Shown here: in pieces, positions 22,537 to 34,135 of the stretch
Layout of the letters: each line of letters opens with the position of its first letter
Position numbering within the stretch: position 1 is the stretch's first letter
Assembly (NCBI RefSeq): GCF_964656455.1
Contig: NC_135714.1
Coordinates: 58,925,850-58,989,849 of the forward strand
DNA: 64,000 nucleotides
Direction of reading: 5' to 3'
Source of the DNA: Halichoerus grypus
Lineage: Eukaryota; Chordata; Mammalia; Carnivora; Phocidae
Made by a program: the position numbers and the translations under genes
Notes under the pieces: model-generated
The model's database searches: none
Told to the model about the DNA's origin: nothing
The model's input: only the letters and a program-made list of their open reading frames with translations

Positions 22537-22606
22537 TCCAGATATTGTCTTTTTGACTAGAGACATATTACAGTTGTCAATTCAAAGCAAAAAAATTCAA
22601 ATGCCA

Positions 22607-22782
22607 CGGCACCTGGGTGGCACCGACTGGTTAAGCGTCTGCCTTCGGCTCAGGTCATGATCTCAGGCTCCTGGGATCGAGCCCCGCATTGGGCTTTCTG
22701 CTCAGCAGGGAGTCTGCTTCCCCTCCCCCCCAAATCATGCTTAATCTCACTCTCTCTCAAATAAATAAATAAAATCTTTAAA
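22607..22782 (+). mobile_element. CAN-SINE, older, sense
   Basis: The head reads GGCACCTGGGTGGCACCGAC, which lacks the usual CTCAG after GGTGG and so breaks the A-box region. The core GGTCATGATCTCAGGCTCCT and tail AAATAAATAAATAAAATC are clear. Flanks show only a degraded duplication around AAATTCAAATG / AAATTAAAATG. It lies in tandem 58 bp after the preceding copy's duplication. Confidence 0.95.
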
Positions 22783-22796
22783 GAAATTAAAATGTC

Positions 22797-24439
22797 ATTT
22801 ACTACTTGGACTATGTTAACAAATTAAAACAAAAGAAAGGAAAGGAAGACAATCTTCCATGATCAATGATGACAACAATATGACATCTACCGTATACAAA
22901 TATTATACTGTTGAGCCTTTTGAATTATTTTTCGTGATATGAGGGTAGGTTGCATTGACCCTGACAAGACCACTCACCCAGCTTCCCTTGTGGCCACAAT
23001 TCACAAGATATTTGTAAGCTGACGTTTGGGTTTGGGCCACAGAACAGAATAAAGACAGCAAAGCTGTGACCTAACACTCACTCATACAGGGCCTACTCAC
23101 CTGGACAAAAGACTGAATCCTTCCAGAATTGAAACCCAGGCCTCCTGACACTGTTCATCGAGTCTTTCTTGTGCAAGGTGTTGCAGTGGATGCTCTGAGC
23201 ATTTACCCTTCTGAGCCACACAATGCAAGAGGTTGAGACTGTAACTCACTCACACCCACACATTTAGAAGGAAAAGAGTCAGGCTTTCAACTATGCTCTT
23301 TCTGCTGCTACATGTTCTTCCTGTTGCTACGCATGCCCAACACTACAGAGGCAGAGAGATGTGTAAAATCAGCCTCTGACCGTGGGACCAGCTTCACAGG
23401 TGTCCATCTGGAGGTCCAGCTCTGAAGCTCTTCAAGCTTGGCTCAGTGCTCTGCTGCCACTCTCTTGAAATTCTTAAGAATTTTTGAACAAGGGGCCTCG
23501 TGTTTCATTTTAATGTGACTTTTACTAATTATCTAGCCGGTCCTCCCTATAAAGATAGCACACAGCAGAAGAAATAGTCCCATGACAGCCCCCCTTGGGG
23601 ACACTGGAATGAAGAGAGCTGCTTTCTGTATAGTTACCTAGCAGATCCGTCATAAAATTGATATCAAGGTATTCTAGATATTTGAGGAAATGCTCAGATT
23701 TCTGCCATTTTTCTTAGGGGAGATAGAAGTGAAAGGTAGAGTTTGTCCATTTTCCCCCTACTACTAGCTGCCCTTCCCCCAATAACTTGCTCTACATTTT
23801 GAAGTGTGTGGCAATGTCTCATACCAAACAAGAGCTCTGACAGAAGAAACGATGTTGAAAATTCATGAGGTTGCTTCTTACTGGGTGTCAGTGCACAGCA
23901 CACACCCATCTCTTGTCATGCTCCAAAGAAATGAGCAAACTCCTCTCAACACTAGCATGGTAAATAATTGTAAAGGCCAAGTCCACTGGAAATGCAAAGG
24001 AGTCCCACACCTTCCCGGTTTAAAAACCCCACAAGTCCTAGCTATCCATAAGCAATGAAAAAAAAATATATAGCTTCTCTTACTGGTTTGAAAATGAATA
24101 GTCCTCTCTAGGGAAAAACAACACAAAACAAAACCTTTTGATTGTATGATTTAAATATGAAACAATCTATGACTTCTAAAAATGACTTGGTTGATACCAA
24201 AATGCAAAGTTGTGTGTCAGGAGAATAAATGAATTATTTATCAATTAACTGGCAGAGGAGTATTTGAAAAGCATCTAATTGAAATTTCGGAATAATCCTG
24301 AACACAGGTAACATTCAGTAAAGACTGAGTGGCAGCTGACGGGTCTCACTACTGAGTGGGGGGGGGTGGAAATGGGCACAGGCAGGGGCTGTGGGGAACC
24401 TGTTCCCCTCATCCTGATCCCTGCCCATACCTGTGTGCC
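22797..24439. other. Mostly unassigned stretch
   Basis: A faint MIR-like core may exist around 23090-23280 (AACCCAGGCCTCCTGACACT). A CAG-GTGAGT donor match lies on the minus strand at 23099-23104 without a convincing paired acceptor. Confidence 0.35.
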
Positions 24440-24600
24440 ACCACCGGCTCCAGCCTCCTCTCTGAGCCTTTATTCTGTGCTCCTTTCACCTGGGCCTTCC
24501 TTCCTCCACCTCTGTTTGTGAACATCCCACTCACCTCCTCAAGACCCAGTACAAATGTCACCCCACTCAGACAGCCGATTGCTCCCTGAGCTGTGGGCCG
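24440..24600 (+). mobile_element. L2 3' region, sense
   Basis: TCACCTGGGCCTTCCTTCCT, TCACCTCCTCAAGACCCAGT and ACAAATGTCACCCCACTCAG are sense-strand L2 3' UTR landmarks. The two overlapping frames here are artefacts. Confidence 0.6.
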
Positions 24601-24784
24601 CCTGCTGGTGCTTCCTTCTGGATGGAATACATTCGACACCCCATACAGATAAGCTCTGCTGATGTCCAGACACGTAGAGACACCGTTGTACTGTTCAGTG
24701 ACACACTGATGCATCAACCATCCAGATGTGAGGGCAGCTGAGGAGGAGCCATCCAGCAGAGGGACGAAGACAGAATGTGTTGGA

Positions 24785-24950
24785 ATTAGAGGGGTTTGGA
24801 GCCTGACTCAGTTTTGGAATCTGGGCCAAATTACTTAATCTCTGCCTCAGTGTTCTTATCTGGGAGGTGGAGATCATGAGAGGAGTGGCTTCTGGGGTGG
24901 TGACGATGAAGATGGTATACTGCATTCCAGTGCTTGGAACCAGAACCCTA
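24785..24950 (+). mobile_element. MIR, sense
   Basis: GGTTTGGAGCCTGACTCAGT, AATTACTTAATCTCTGCCTC and AGTGTTCTTATCTGGGAGG follow the sense MIR core order. Confidence 0.7.
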
Positions 24951-25291
24951 GGTGGCACTCTGGAAGCACTAACTGTGAGCCCTCATCGTACCTGTTGGCA
25001 TCATCCTTTTTTCCCATCAACCAACATTAAAACAGCGCCATTGTTATGAGGGACCCACACAGCTTTTTGAAGCTGAAGTGGTTCCTGGCTGGGAACCACA
25101 GTGTCCTCTGATCCTGCTTCTTTTTTGGCACCTTTCACATTTTTTTTTCCTGCTGTTTCAGAATCAGCAACATGACTCATATCCTCTTGCCGTATAAAAT
25201 CAAGTTGTCTTCTTCGAATCCTCATAGCCCTTGTATTCAGCAGGAGCAGAATAAATGCTTATGGAATGAACAAATAATTATGGGGCAGAAC

Positions 25292-25300
25292 AAAAAAGGA

Positions 25301-25360
<60 letters not shown>

Positions 25361-25391
25361 AAAAGAAAGAAAGAAAGAAAGAAAGAAAAAA
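25292..25391 (+). repeat. (GAAA)n homopurine tract, 100 nt
   Basis: Uninterrupted purines. The GAAA units have a single AAAAAG interruption near 25360. Overlapping Lys/Glu/Arg-rich (plus) and Phe/Leu/Ser-rich (minus) frames are repeat translations, not proteins. Confidence 0.98.
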
Positions 25392-25918
25392 CGAACAGTA
25401 CTCTCACTGTCATAGATAATGATCTGGAATGCTCCGGGCACCACCTGATCATTATCCAGTGTTTAGCAATTACACCACAGAGGGGAATTCTTCTCGTACA
25501 AGGCAGTGACTAGATAAAACACGATGAGATTTAGTAGCCAATTGTACACTGGAAGGTTTGGCTTTAGATGTAGGTGGAAGATGATGTGATCATTTAGAGA
25601 TACTGTGAACTTTCACCCCAAATTCATACCTAACAACTTGACATGCCATTTGGAATTCTAACACGAGGCCATGATTCTTTGGGGTTAAAAATTGCCTTAT
25701 TAAACATCCTATCCTCATGCGCTACAATCACTAATCCTTTTGCTGCATGGCTGAGTAGACTCAGAGGTGCAAAAGCAAGGGAAGGACATGCTGAGAGGGA
25801 AAAAGAGGGGAAAAAAATGAATTTTTCCCCATTTTGTCCTATTCAGCCCTCATAATTTTGTCTGAAACTAATGTCGAAATCTGAGAGGAGAACCACGGCA
25901 GAACTAGCAGTTTTATTT
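25392..25918. other. Unassigned stretch
   Basis: No repeat or exon signal was recognised. Confidence 0.4.
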
Positions 25919-26070
25919 CACTTTTAAAAAATTTTTATTTAAATTCAATTAGCCAACATAGAGTACATCATTAGTTTCGGAGGTAGAGTTCAGTAATTCA
26001 TCAGTTGCGTATACCACCCGTGCTCATCACATCACGTGCCCTCCTTCATGCAGTTTTAACATCACCAACA
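25919..26070 (-). mobile_element. Carnivore-type L1 3' end, antisense
   Basis: AATTTTTATTTAAATTCAAT, TAGCCAACATAGAGTACATC, ATTAGTTTCGGAGGTAGAG and CGTGCTCATCACATCACGTG are antisense landmarks of an older L1 3' UTR. Severely 5'-truncated. Confidence 0.82.
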
Positions 26071-26084
26071 TCAGCCATAATAAC

Positions 26085-26200
26085 AATAACTATGTTTGAG
26101 CACTATCTATGACACTGTACCAGGCACGCATTCTATGTGTCATCTCATTTAATTCTCAAAACAACTATGTTATTTGGAGATAATTATTTGTATCTGTTCT
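26085..26200 (-). mobile_element. MIR relic, antisense
   Basis: CACTATCTATGACACTGTAC, then CATCTCATTTAATTCTCAAA and ACAACTATGTTATTTGGAGA match an antisense MIR 3' half. Confidence 0.55.
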
Positions 26201-26764
26201 GATGCTTTCATATACAAGAGCTAGAGTTAGATTTGACTCAAAATGGTGTCAATAATAAAAGAAATCTGTTGTTTCAAGTACCAAGAAATGCACAGTTGGG
26301 TGGTTCTAAGGATGGGTCATTCAGCAGCTCAGTGATGCCATCAAGGACCCAGCTTCCTTTATACCTTCCGCTCGGCCCTCATGGCACGGTGGAAGTCTTA
26401 TCAGCTTATGGTTTCAAGATGACAATAGCTGTTCTGAGCTTCACAGCCCAAAGGACAGAAGAGGGAGAACATGATGCATTTTAGAAAGGAGGGCAAGTTC
26501 CCAGAAGCTGCTCCATGGATTCATCTCATGACTTCTTGGCACGTCCAGTCCCCTATCAGTTGTTCTCACAGTGAATAGAATTTCCTTGACTGGCTTCACC
26601 TAATTAATATTTGCCTCCTGAGGCTGAGAAGAGGTCCAGACTTCTTTGCATGCAAGGATGCCCCAAACCTGAACAAATTAGTCACTCTGTTAGTGAGGAA
26701 GCAGGAGGAGAATGGATTTTGCATAGACAGTGAAGAATGTCTACCCCAGACCTGGTTGTGTCAT
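26201..26764. other. Unassigned stretch
   Basis: An 83-codon frame (26233-26484) has no recognisable domain. Nothing else was seen. Confidence 0.4.
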
Positions 26765-26880
26765 GTAACGAATAGGAATGCGGAAGCTCAGCAAGTCTGG
26801 TAACTTGTTCCAGAACACACAGCAGGTAGGTGATGACACTAGGATAGAGTCAGCCCCAGTCTGTGGAAATTTAAAGGGCA
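26765..26880 (-). mobile_element. MIR relic, antisense
   Basis: GTAACTTGTTCCAGAACACA followed by CAGCAGGTAGGTGATGACAC matches the antisense MIR central core. Confidence 0.6.
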
Positions 26881-28384
26881 TGCTTCCGACCACTGTGTCA
26901 TTCCACACGCTACTTTTGTGTATGCACTCCTAAACATTCCAAATTGTTGCAAAAATGATTTTAAAAATTAAGCACCATCATATACCGTTAGCTTAACAAA
27001 GAAATCCAGAATGACTTCTTTACACCTGCCTGCCCTGTACAAGCAGAGAGGCAGCATTTCGTCCAGCAGAGACACGCTTCACTAATGGCAAGCTCAACAC
27101 TCTGGGAAATTTTAGCCCAACAGGACCCCTGTAGTCATAGAAAGGAGTTCCCAAACCCCTGAGAACACTAAAGATTCAGAGGAGTCAAGAATTGTCCCTA
27201 TAGAAATTCTTCCAGTGTGATAACATAGTGAATTGTGCAGCAATTGCTAAATGTGGTGTATCTTTAGCCATGATACTCCCCTAAGACAACCTTGTCTCCC
27301 ACTAACCCAGGAAAACTAGCTGTTCCTAAACTACTAAAGTTATTACAAAGATAACATCTGGATCTTCTGCTGCTAGTTTTTAAACTAGATGAAGTTGGAT
27401 AAGAGACATTATTTCTTCCAGACATGATAGAGAAATAATTGTTTTTGAAAAAAATAGAAAATACACATATATTCTATGTTTGTTTTTCTTATAATTGTTT
27501 GATCATTTTTAAAATGACAGGAATGGTGATGACTTTACCCAGATCCTGTATTTAAATGGGAATAGCTGGAGGCAGGTATATATGAGTGCATTAACATTCT
27601 TAGATGACTGATTCTGTCTAATTGAAAAAAATATGTATTCTTTTGATTATACAACCATTGGTGGAAATGAAGAACTGAAAAGTGTATCTGAATTTGACGA
27701 CTGATAGTATATTATAAAAATATACCAAAATAGTCTAAATCCTCACCTAATGAATTTAAAAATTGTGCCTAAGGAATTAATAAGAAGGAAACTCAGTTTT
27801 GGTTTGATTTTTCCCTCGCTTTTGTTTTCCTTTCCAACCCACCTCCAACCTCATTCTTTCTTATGTTTAGCTGTAACTCTGGAGGCAAAAACTAAGCAGA
27901 TATGCCTCTTATGTTCTTTGTATGGACACATTTTTAAGTCAGCTAAGGACAATCAGAAAAAAGAAAAAAGATGACAAAGCAAGAGAAAGCTTTTAACACT
28001 ACTTGTATCTGGAATAAGGCTATTAGTGAATCAACCAATTCAATTTTTCTCTAACAAATTCCCTGGGTTTTTTATTATCACAGAGAGACATCACGGATTC
28101 AGCAAAATGATTCCAATTGTATTCTGTGAAAAAAAAAATCTGTTTTCCAACTGAGTGATTTATTGTCATCAAGATCATTTTTAATGGAAAGAAGAAAAGA
28201 ACATCACATCATTATAAAATGTGCATTACCTTCTCTTGTAGTTTCAAAGGAGAAATCCTAACAATTACTACAAATAATTACTTGTCAGTTCATGATCTTG
28301 TGCATTATTTCACATTTAGGTCACAAAAAATAAAAATGATAAGGAAGTGTAATTCGTTAAGATTTTATTGGAGGAGGGGACTCT
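26881..28384. other. Unassigned AT-rich stretch
   Basis: About 1.5 kb with no recognised element or gene signal. Confidence 0.4.
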
Positions 28385-28485
28385 AAGAATACTCGTACAC
28401 ATATCTAAAACTAATGATGTAATGTATGGGGATTAACATAACAATAAAAAAATTAAAAAAAAAAAAAAAAGAATACTCGTACACA
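28385..28485 (+). mobile_element. Micro-L1: extreme 5'-truncated L1 with target duplications
   Basis: AAGAATACTCGTACACA (28385-28401) is repeated exactly at 28469-28485. The 67 bp between them are only the last ~45 nt of a carnivore L1 3' UTR (CTAAAACTAATGATGTAATG, then ATGGGGATTAACATAACAAT) and an A-rich tail. The same terminal sequence ends the L1 at 1515-2281. Confidence 0.95.
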
Positions 28486-29389
28486 AATTGGAGGTAACAG
28501 GTTGGGGATATTGAAAGTCAAGAGAAAGCACATAGTAATTTTGAGCCCTGAAAATTCTCAAAGAGAGAAAATAAGAGCAAGAAAATTACTATTTTCCTCC
28601 AGGAAACTCAGCATTAGAGTAGGAATGAAGAAACTATAGATAAGGAGTGGTAGAAAATGGACCTTCACTTAGGCCTTTATAGTAAGGGTGAAAATCACAG
28701 AAGCTGAAGTTGCTCCTTCTCATTTTTAAAGTTTACTGACCCATTAATATCCAGGAGGCAATTCTTAGCAAATATCTGCTGAAGGAATGAAGTAATCAAT
28801 GGCATGAATGGAACATATATTTAAGTGTTTCTAGAATCATTAAGATTTTTCAAAGTGTTTTTAAGGAAACGCTCTAGCATGCTTTGATGGTGAAAGGAAT
28901 GGTTCTGGAATAAAACCAGTTAACAAAATTAAATTCTTGCACTGAAACATAAATAAAATTATAATCTGAATTCATTCCAAAGAAAGTAATGGGATGGGGT
29001 TGGGGCAGTAAGGTCCAGAGGCAAAAAAAGATTGTGCTGCTAAAAGCATGTACCCTTCTATCCCATTTTCTGACTGGTTTCCATTTACTGATCCAATTTC
29101 CTGTTCACTGGAGTGTGTACTTTGCTCTAATTGCATGGAACGTGATCCGGGAGAGTCTGCACACCTAATCTTCCTGAATGAGTGCACCAGACAGAACATC
29201 CACAGTAATCTATAAAGAACCCAAACATGGAAACTACCACCATGGGAAATGACCCTACTTGGATGTCTTACGTGTGGCAATGCAGGAGAACCAAGTCAAT
29301 ACACATGCATGTTCTCTACAATTTGGAAGATTTTCTTATGTACTTTTTTATCTATGGTTCTAAATACTCATGAATTTTTTGAGCATTCT
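28486..29389. other. Unassigned stretch
   Basis: A GCAAATATCTGCTGAAGGAA motif near 28770 may be an L2 terminus. A 102-codon minus frame (28972-29280) has no domain. Confidence 0.35.
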
Positions 29390-29409
29390 AAAATATATTT
29401 GACTATTTA

Positions 29410-29604
29410 GGACACCTGGGTGGCTCAGTCGGTTAAGCATCTGCCTTCACTCAGGTCATGATCTGAGGGTCCTGGGACTGAGCCCGGTGTCGTGCTGGGC
29501 TCTGTGTTCAGTGGGGAGTCTGCTTCTTCCTTTGCCTCTGCCCCTGCTCTAGCTTTCTCACTCTCTCTCTCTCAGATAAATAAATAAAATCTTAAAAAAA
29601 AATA
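29410..29604 (+). mobile_element. CAN-SINE, sense, mid-age
   Basis: GGACACCTGGGTGGCTCAGT head, GGTCATGATCTGAGGGTCCT core, and a TTTCTCACTCTCTCTCTCTC body ending AAATAAAATC. A 20-bp target duplication (29390-29409 and 29605-29624) has two mismatches, which supports moderate age. Confidence 0.95.
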
Positions 29605-29624
29605 AAAATATATTTGACCGTTTA

Positions 29625-30114
29625 AAATACTACCTTTACTATAGAGGTAAAAATGCCAAGCTAACGTAAATATTGGTTCCATTTCAACAATTGTAATTTC
29701 CATGTTCCAGTTATTTGCATATAAATAGGCATGTTGCCTGAACCACTCATTGAAATGTGTACAGCCTTTCCCCAGATTCCTATAATTATACAAATAACAG
29801 TGGCCACTTTAATTTACTGCCTCAGATACATGCTTGCTGATATACCATTGCAAACAGAGTAGGAAGCCTGTCAAGGGTAAGGACACAATGGCAAGAGTTG
29901 GACAACGACGTTAGAGTCACGTCACGGTGGGTATGCTACGTCTTCCGAGTAGGTTTCAGGCAAAGGCCAAAGGAAGACCAGGATGAGAGAAGCTAGGTTA
30001 ATGATTGCCCCAAACGAGAGAACGGTCAGGCTTCTGCACCCAAGACTGGCCCAAAATGGCAGAGTGAGGAGCCTGCTTTAATCCTGGTACCACCAAGACT
30101 GTGGCTCACTCAGC
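29625..30114. other. Unassigned stretch
   Basis: No recognised element. Confidence 0.4.
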
Positions 30115-30760
30115 CATTCGGCAATAGTTTCTGGGCAGTGTGCTCAGCACTGAGCTAGGAGCGGGCAATACAGTGGTGAATAAGACACACGAAGCATACA
30201 GACTAGCAGAACAGTAGACATTAAGAAATACCTGCACGGTGAATTAAATACAATTGTAAATTGATGTATAAAAGAAAAGTAAAATGTTCTATAGCAACAT
30301 AATCTAGGTAGAAAGTGCGTAGGTCCCAGGGTGCCCGGAACAATTCCAATTTACCCCTACTGTCCTGGAGTAATTGTTAGTACTGCCTCCTCATACTCTC
30401 GTTAGTGCCGCATTTGGATGATAAATTAAGTGATTACTGTTCACTTTCATAAGAGGAGACCTGACTTAGTCTGAGAGCCATCGAGGACTTTTTTCAGAGT
30501 GGGACTGTTCAGCGGAGACATAAGGCTGTGAGAGCTACCCAGAGAAGGGAGGACAGAGGAAATCGTATATGCAAAGACCTAAGGGCTGAAGCCCAGTCTG
30601 GCTCAAGCACTGGTGAACAGGGTGTGGTTTGCTAGGACTGAGGCAGTAGTTGAGCTAGCAGAGCCTTATCAGTCATCCCACCGGTTTGAGACCCAGAGCA
30701 GTAGGAAGCCACTGAACCGTAATGATAGGAAGAATGATCACTAAAAGGTAGTGTTTAAGA
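30115..30760 (-). mobile_element. L2, antisense, ~650 bp
   Basis: AATACAGTGGTGAATAAGAC, GCAAAGACCTAAGGGCTGAA, CACTGGTGAACAGGGTGTGG and GCAGTAGGAAGCCACTGAAC occur in antisense L2 order. Fairly continuous but diverged. Confidence 0.65.
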
Positions 30761-30764
30761 TGTG

Positions 30765-30965
30765 TCAGTATCTGTTTACACATGTTACAGGTATTAACTT
30801 ACTGAGTTGCACAACAACAATTTGAAGCAGGTGGGATTATAGCCCCAGTTTTTTTCAGATTAGGAGACCGGGGCACAAAACTTGAAGGCAACTTGCCTAA
30901 AGTCATCTCTCAAGAAAGTGATGGCACCAGGCTTCGGACCAGGCAGACTTGCTTCAACGTCCTTA
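30765..30965 (-). mobile_element. MIR, antisense
   Basis: TTACAGGTATTAACTTACTG, AACAATTTGAAGCAGGTGGG, CAACTTGCCTAAAGTCATCT and CACCAGGCTTCGGACCAGGC follow antisense MIR order. Confidence 0.65.
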
Positions 30966-32700
30966 CTCTGTTCATCAAGGGAGTGACAATATCAGATTTG
31001 ATCGCTATCTTTGTAAACATTTACATGAGCCTGAGAACTTCAAAGTTCTGAGTTTATGCTAGAATGATTGAATAACAGTGAAATGTTGAACTTGAACTTG
31101 CTGTGACTTTCTTCTCATCAGGTAAAAGTTTCTATACTCAAAACAGTCAAGTATGAGCCTGTCTGTGTTCAATAAAAAATGAGGGTGCAGACATATGCAC
31201 ATATATGTGGATAGAAGATAACTGAATGGGAACATTATAAAATTAAGTGGTTACCCCTGAGGATTTGTTGGAAGGAGGGAGTGAGAGAGCAAGAGATTTT
31301 TCTTTTCATTCAGAACTGTTATCCCACCCTGTCCCACCATGAGTGCATGCTTTTTAACGATAAAAAGCAAAAAGTAACTATCAATGCCCCCACTACTCCT
31401 GCTTACTAAGAAACATACAGTGTTTTTGGAGCTGAAGGGAGTTAGTTGGAAGAAAGGAGTCCATGATATTGACCTTCACCTTCACAGGTCCTGTGAGAAC
31501 AGATAATCATGAGAAAGGACTTCAAACAAACCATGCAGGATATTTGTTTGAACAAGAAATTAGAGATGTTCGTGTTACCAAGGTACTGTACGTTCTGATG
31601 ATGAGTGTAACCATGTTCTTTCCCAGTAGTGAGCGTAAGTAACCCTTTGAAGGGAATGTAATGCTACCACAGGCCACAGACAATGCAAGTCAGCATCAAG
31701 ACACGTTCCAGATGGCATACACCAATGTCAGCAAAGCTCAAGTAAAACTGCTGCGTGGTTGGATAGAGTTTCATCCAATACTACACATCTTCTAATTTCA
31801 AACACATTGTTTTAGATTGATTAAATCAATCACAAAGTCAATCAGTCAATCAAGGAATCCAATTCTTAATGGTCCTCCAACTATATTTTATCAATTATAT
31901 GGGACTGGATATGGGTACTGTTGCTTTTACTGAACCGTGGTGGTGACTTTCAGGTTATATTCTCTTTCCTTGAAAAGAAAGAGCTGTTCTTTTTCTAAAT
32001 GAAGTTTTCAGACATCCCCCATTTCCTTAACTGAGCAAACTACTGAAATTTCCCTTTGCTTTATTTATAATCTTGGGTCTATTGTCATGCCTATTTCATG
32101 TTTTGTCACTTTTGTAATGTCGATAGGAATTTTTTTAGAGTAATACTTATGAATAGTATCTATGTATGCAATGTGCTGTGATAAAAAGAAGGCATATTAT
32201 TTTGCTTAATTATGATGCTGATGCTATAAGCCTTGAAGTATATAATAGAGGTTTATTATTTCCTGGGAAATTTGACAGTTTCTGGGGACTCTGAGCTCCA
32301 GGGACCCTCAGCTTCCAGGCTACACTGATCCTTGTATTTAAAAGCATTCTCTTGTCTATGGAGTAGTTATTTTCCTGTGTCATTCTGTAAAGAACAAGTG
32401 TCAGCATATGGAATATTCCATTTAATTTTAAGTCAGATGCAGTTGACAGTGTGGCTGTCTCCTAGTATTGGGTGTGTGATCCTACACATTTTAGAAACTT
32501 ACAAATACTGAGTTATAGGAACACATTTTTCTTTCTTTTGTTTAATGGGTATTTTATTAGATTTTATGTTAAAAATAAGCTTTCTCTTTTTTGTGTCCAT
32601 GTAGCACATTATTCCTAATGCTATTTCAATACTTACAGCATTTCCTTTTCATTATTTTTATGTTTCTTTTTCCCATTCTAATTATGTTCTTGAAGGTTAA
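30966..32700. other. Unassigned stretch with small palindrome
   Basis: A perfect GATTGATT-A-AATCAATC inverted repeat lies at 31815-31831 and is followed by further CAATC units. No other element was recognised. Confidence 0.4.
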
Positions 32701-32728
32701 TATTATTAATAATATTATTATTATTATT
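32701..32728. repeat. Imperfect (TTA)n repeat
   Basis: TATTATTAATAATATTATTA and following TTATTATTT units. Confidence 0.9.
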
Positions 32729-33839
32729 TCTCTAATGCTGAAGAACAGTGTCTAACATGTAGCAAGTTCTCCATATATAGAGATTGAATGCAGGAAGGAA
32801 GAAATTAATAAATGTATGAGAGTTGCAGATATACACATGGTTTGGAATAGGTCTTTTTAATTTCAATAATTACAGAAATAATCAATTTTCTGAGCAGGAA
32901 ACAATAAAGAGTACGTTATTAATCATCTTATTCTTCATCTTCTGATGGAGCAAATCTGATTAAGAGAGAAAAAAAATGAGCAGCCATGATTGTATCAGTT
33001 CTGGCAGGTGCATAAAAGAGATGATATATGAAATAATTTAAAAGAAGGAACTGCCAGTTACTTCTATTTTCAGAGCAACTGGGAAACAGAGGGAAGAAAA
33101 CAAAAGGAATGCTTATTAGCTTTAGCCTTAGCAGGTAACAGGTGAATACTACTTCTTCAGACGATAGATTACTATAGAACATGTGTGGTCTGTCATCTTA
33201 CAGCAACAAAAGAAAAACAACATCTATTCTTCAGGACCGAGGACAGAGATATCAATAGCAAAATTACCAGAACACAAAACAGCTGACTAGAACTCCTTGC
33301 ATAGGTCAGCAGCATGAATACATTCCTAAGCACGGCTCCAATCTTCTCCACCACCAGATAGTCACAATGGGCCCAAAGCAACCACAGATGGTGGAGCCTC
33401 AACTATATCAGTCCTCGGAACAAACTGCCACTGCGCGCAAGTTCTAGTTACAAAATGTTTCAGTCCCACGCTTGCGCACTCTTAATGATCAGGAAGTAAA
33501 AAGGGGTAGAATAAAAAAATCTTTATGGAAACATATCAAAAGTCTAGTTAATTTGAGGCTTTATAAGGATCTTAGCATTCTTGAGGTGAGAGGGGAAATA
33601 GAATGGTTTACATACGATTTCCAATGATTAAAATAAGAATAAGATAATTAATCTCTTGACATCGTCATCTTAGATAAGCCTATAAAATGCCCAAGAAACT
33701 GTTTGCGTTTTTCTGAAAATCACTGCTATTTATCTCCATCTTATTTCCCATTTATAAATGAAGGCCTATTAGATCTGAAATATGTGGAATGATCAGAAAG
33801 GGAACTTTAAAAAATGGTTTATTCTGAATATCTTTGAAA
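32729..33839. other. Unassigned stretch with local CpG cluster
   Basis: Four CpGs fall in about 40 bp (33433-33476, including GCGCGC) in a CpG-poor background. Two minus-strand frames of 69-84 codons (33193-33402, 32928-33182) have no known domain. A GCAAGTTCTCCATATATAG motif near 32762 may be an L2 end. Confidence 0.35.
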
Positions 33840-34135
33840 ATCACATAGTTCCTACCAAATGTACAGCTTCACACGGAGGTCTAAGAACCTCATCACAGAA
33901 AAAAAAACCCTTAAGTTCAGGAATAGGCAAGGATGTCCTCTCACAACTCCTATTCAACATTGCTCTGGAAGTTCTAGACAGTGCCAAAAGGAAAAAAGGA
34001 AGGGGAGAGGAGGGGAGGGGAAGGGGAGGGGAGGGAAGGGGAGGGGAGGGGAGGGAAGGGAAGGAAAGAAAGCAGGGGATAGAGAAAGAAAAGGCATGCA
34101 TATTGGAAAGAAAGAAATAAAATAGTCTCTTTAAT
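33840..34135 (+). mobile_element. L1 ORF2 reverse-transcriptase relic invaded by a microsatellite
   Basis: Translated pieces RQGCPLTT and LLFNIALEVLDSA, in two frames, match the L1 reverse-transcriptase block around RQGCPLSPLLFNIVLEVL, so a frameshift separates them. After the purine tract, MHIGKKEIK and SLF match the GIQIGKEEVKLSLF block. The purine-rich codons between these motifs have expanded into a homopurine microsatellite. It is a dead fragment. Confidence 0.75.
33986..34072 (+). repeat. (GGGGA)n homopurine tract, 87 nt
   Basis: Purines only, with many GGGG and GGG runs, lying inside the L1 ORF2 relic. The G-runs could support G-quadruplex or triplex structure. Pro/Ser-rich and Gly/Glu-rich frames over it are artefacts. 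Confidence 0.95.

Noticed and set aside
22297..22566. 89-codon frame with FYLFERERMRDREHE-like text
   Set aside because: Standard reading through an antisense CAN-SINE. The same text recurs over other SINEs.
23097..23106. Minus-strand CAG-GTGAGT donor match
   Set aside because: No convincing acceptor within exon range upstream on that strand.
25172..25513. Lys/Glu/Arg-rich frame and its Phe/Leu/Ser-rich complements
   Set aside because: Translation of the GAAA tract.
33841..34120. Pro/Ser-rich and Gly/Glu/Arg-rich frames
   Set aside because: Translation of the GGGGA tract inside an L1 relic.
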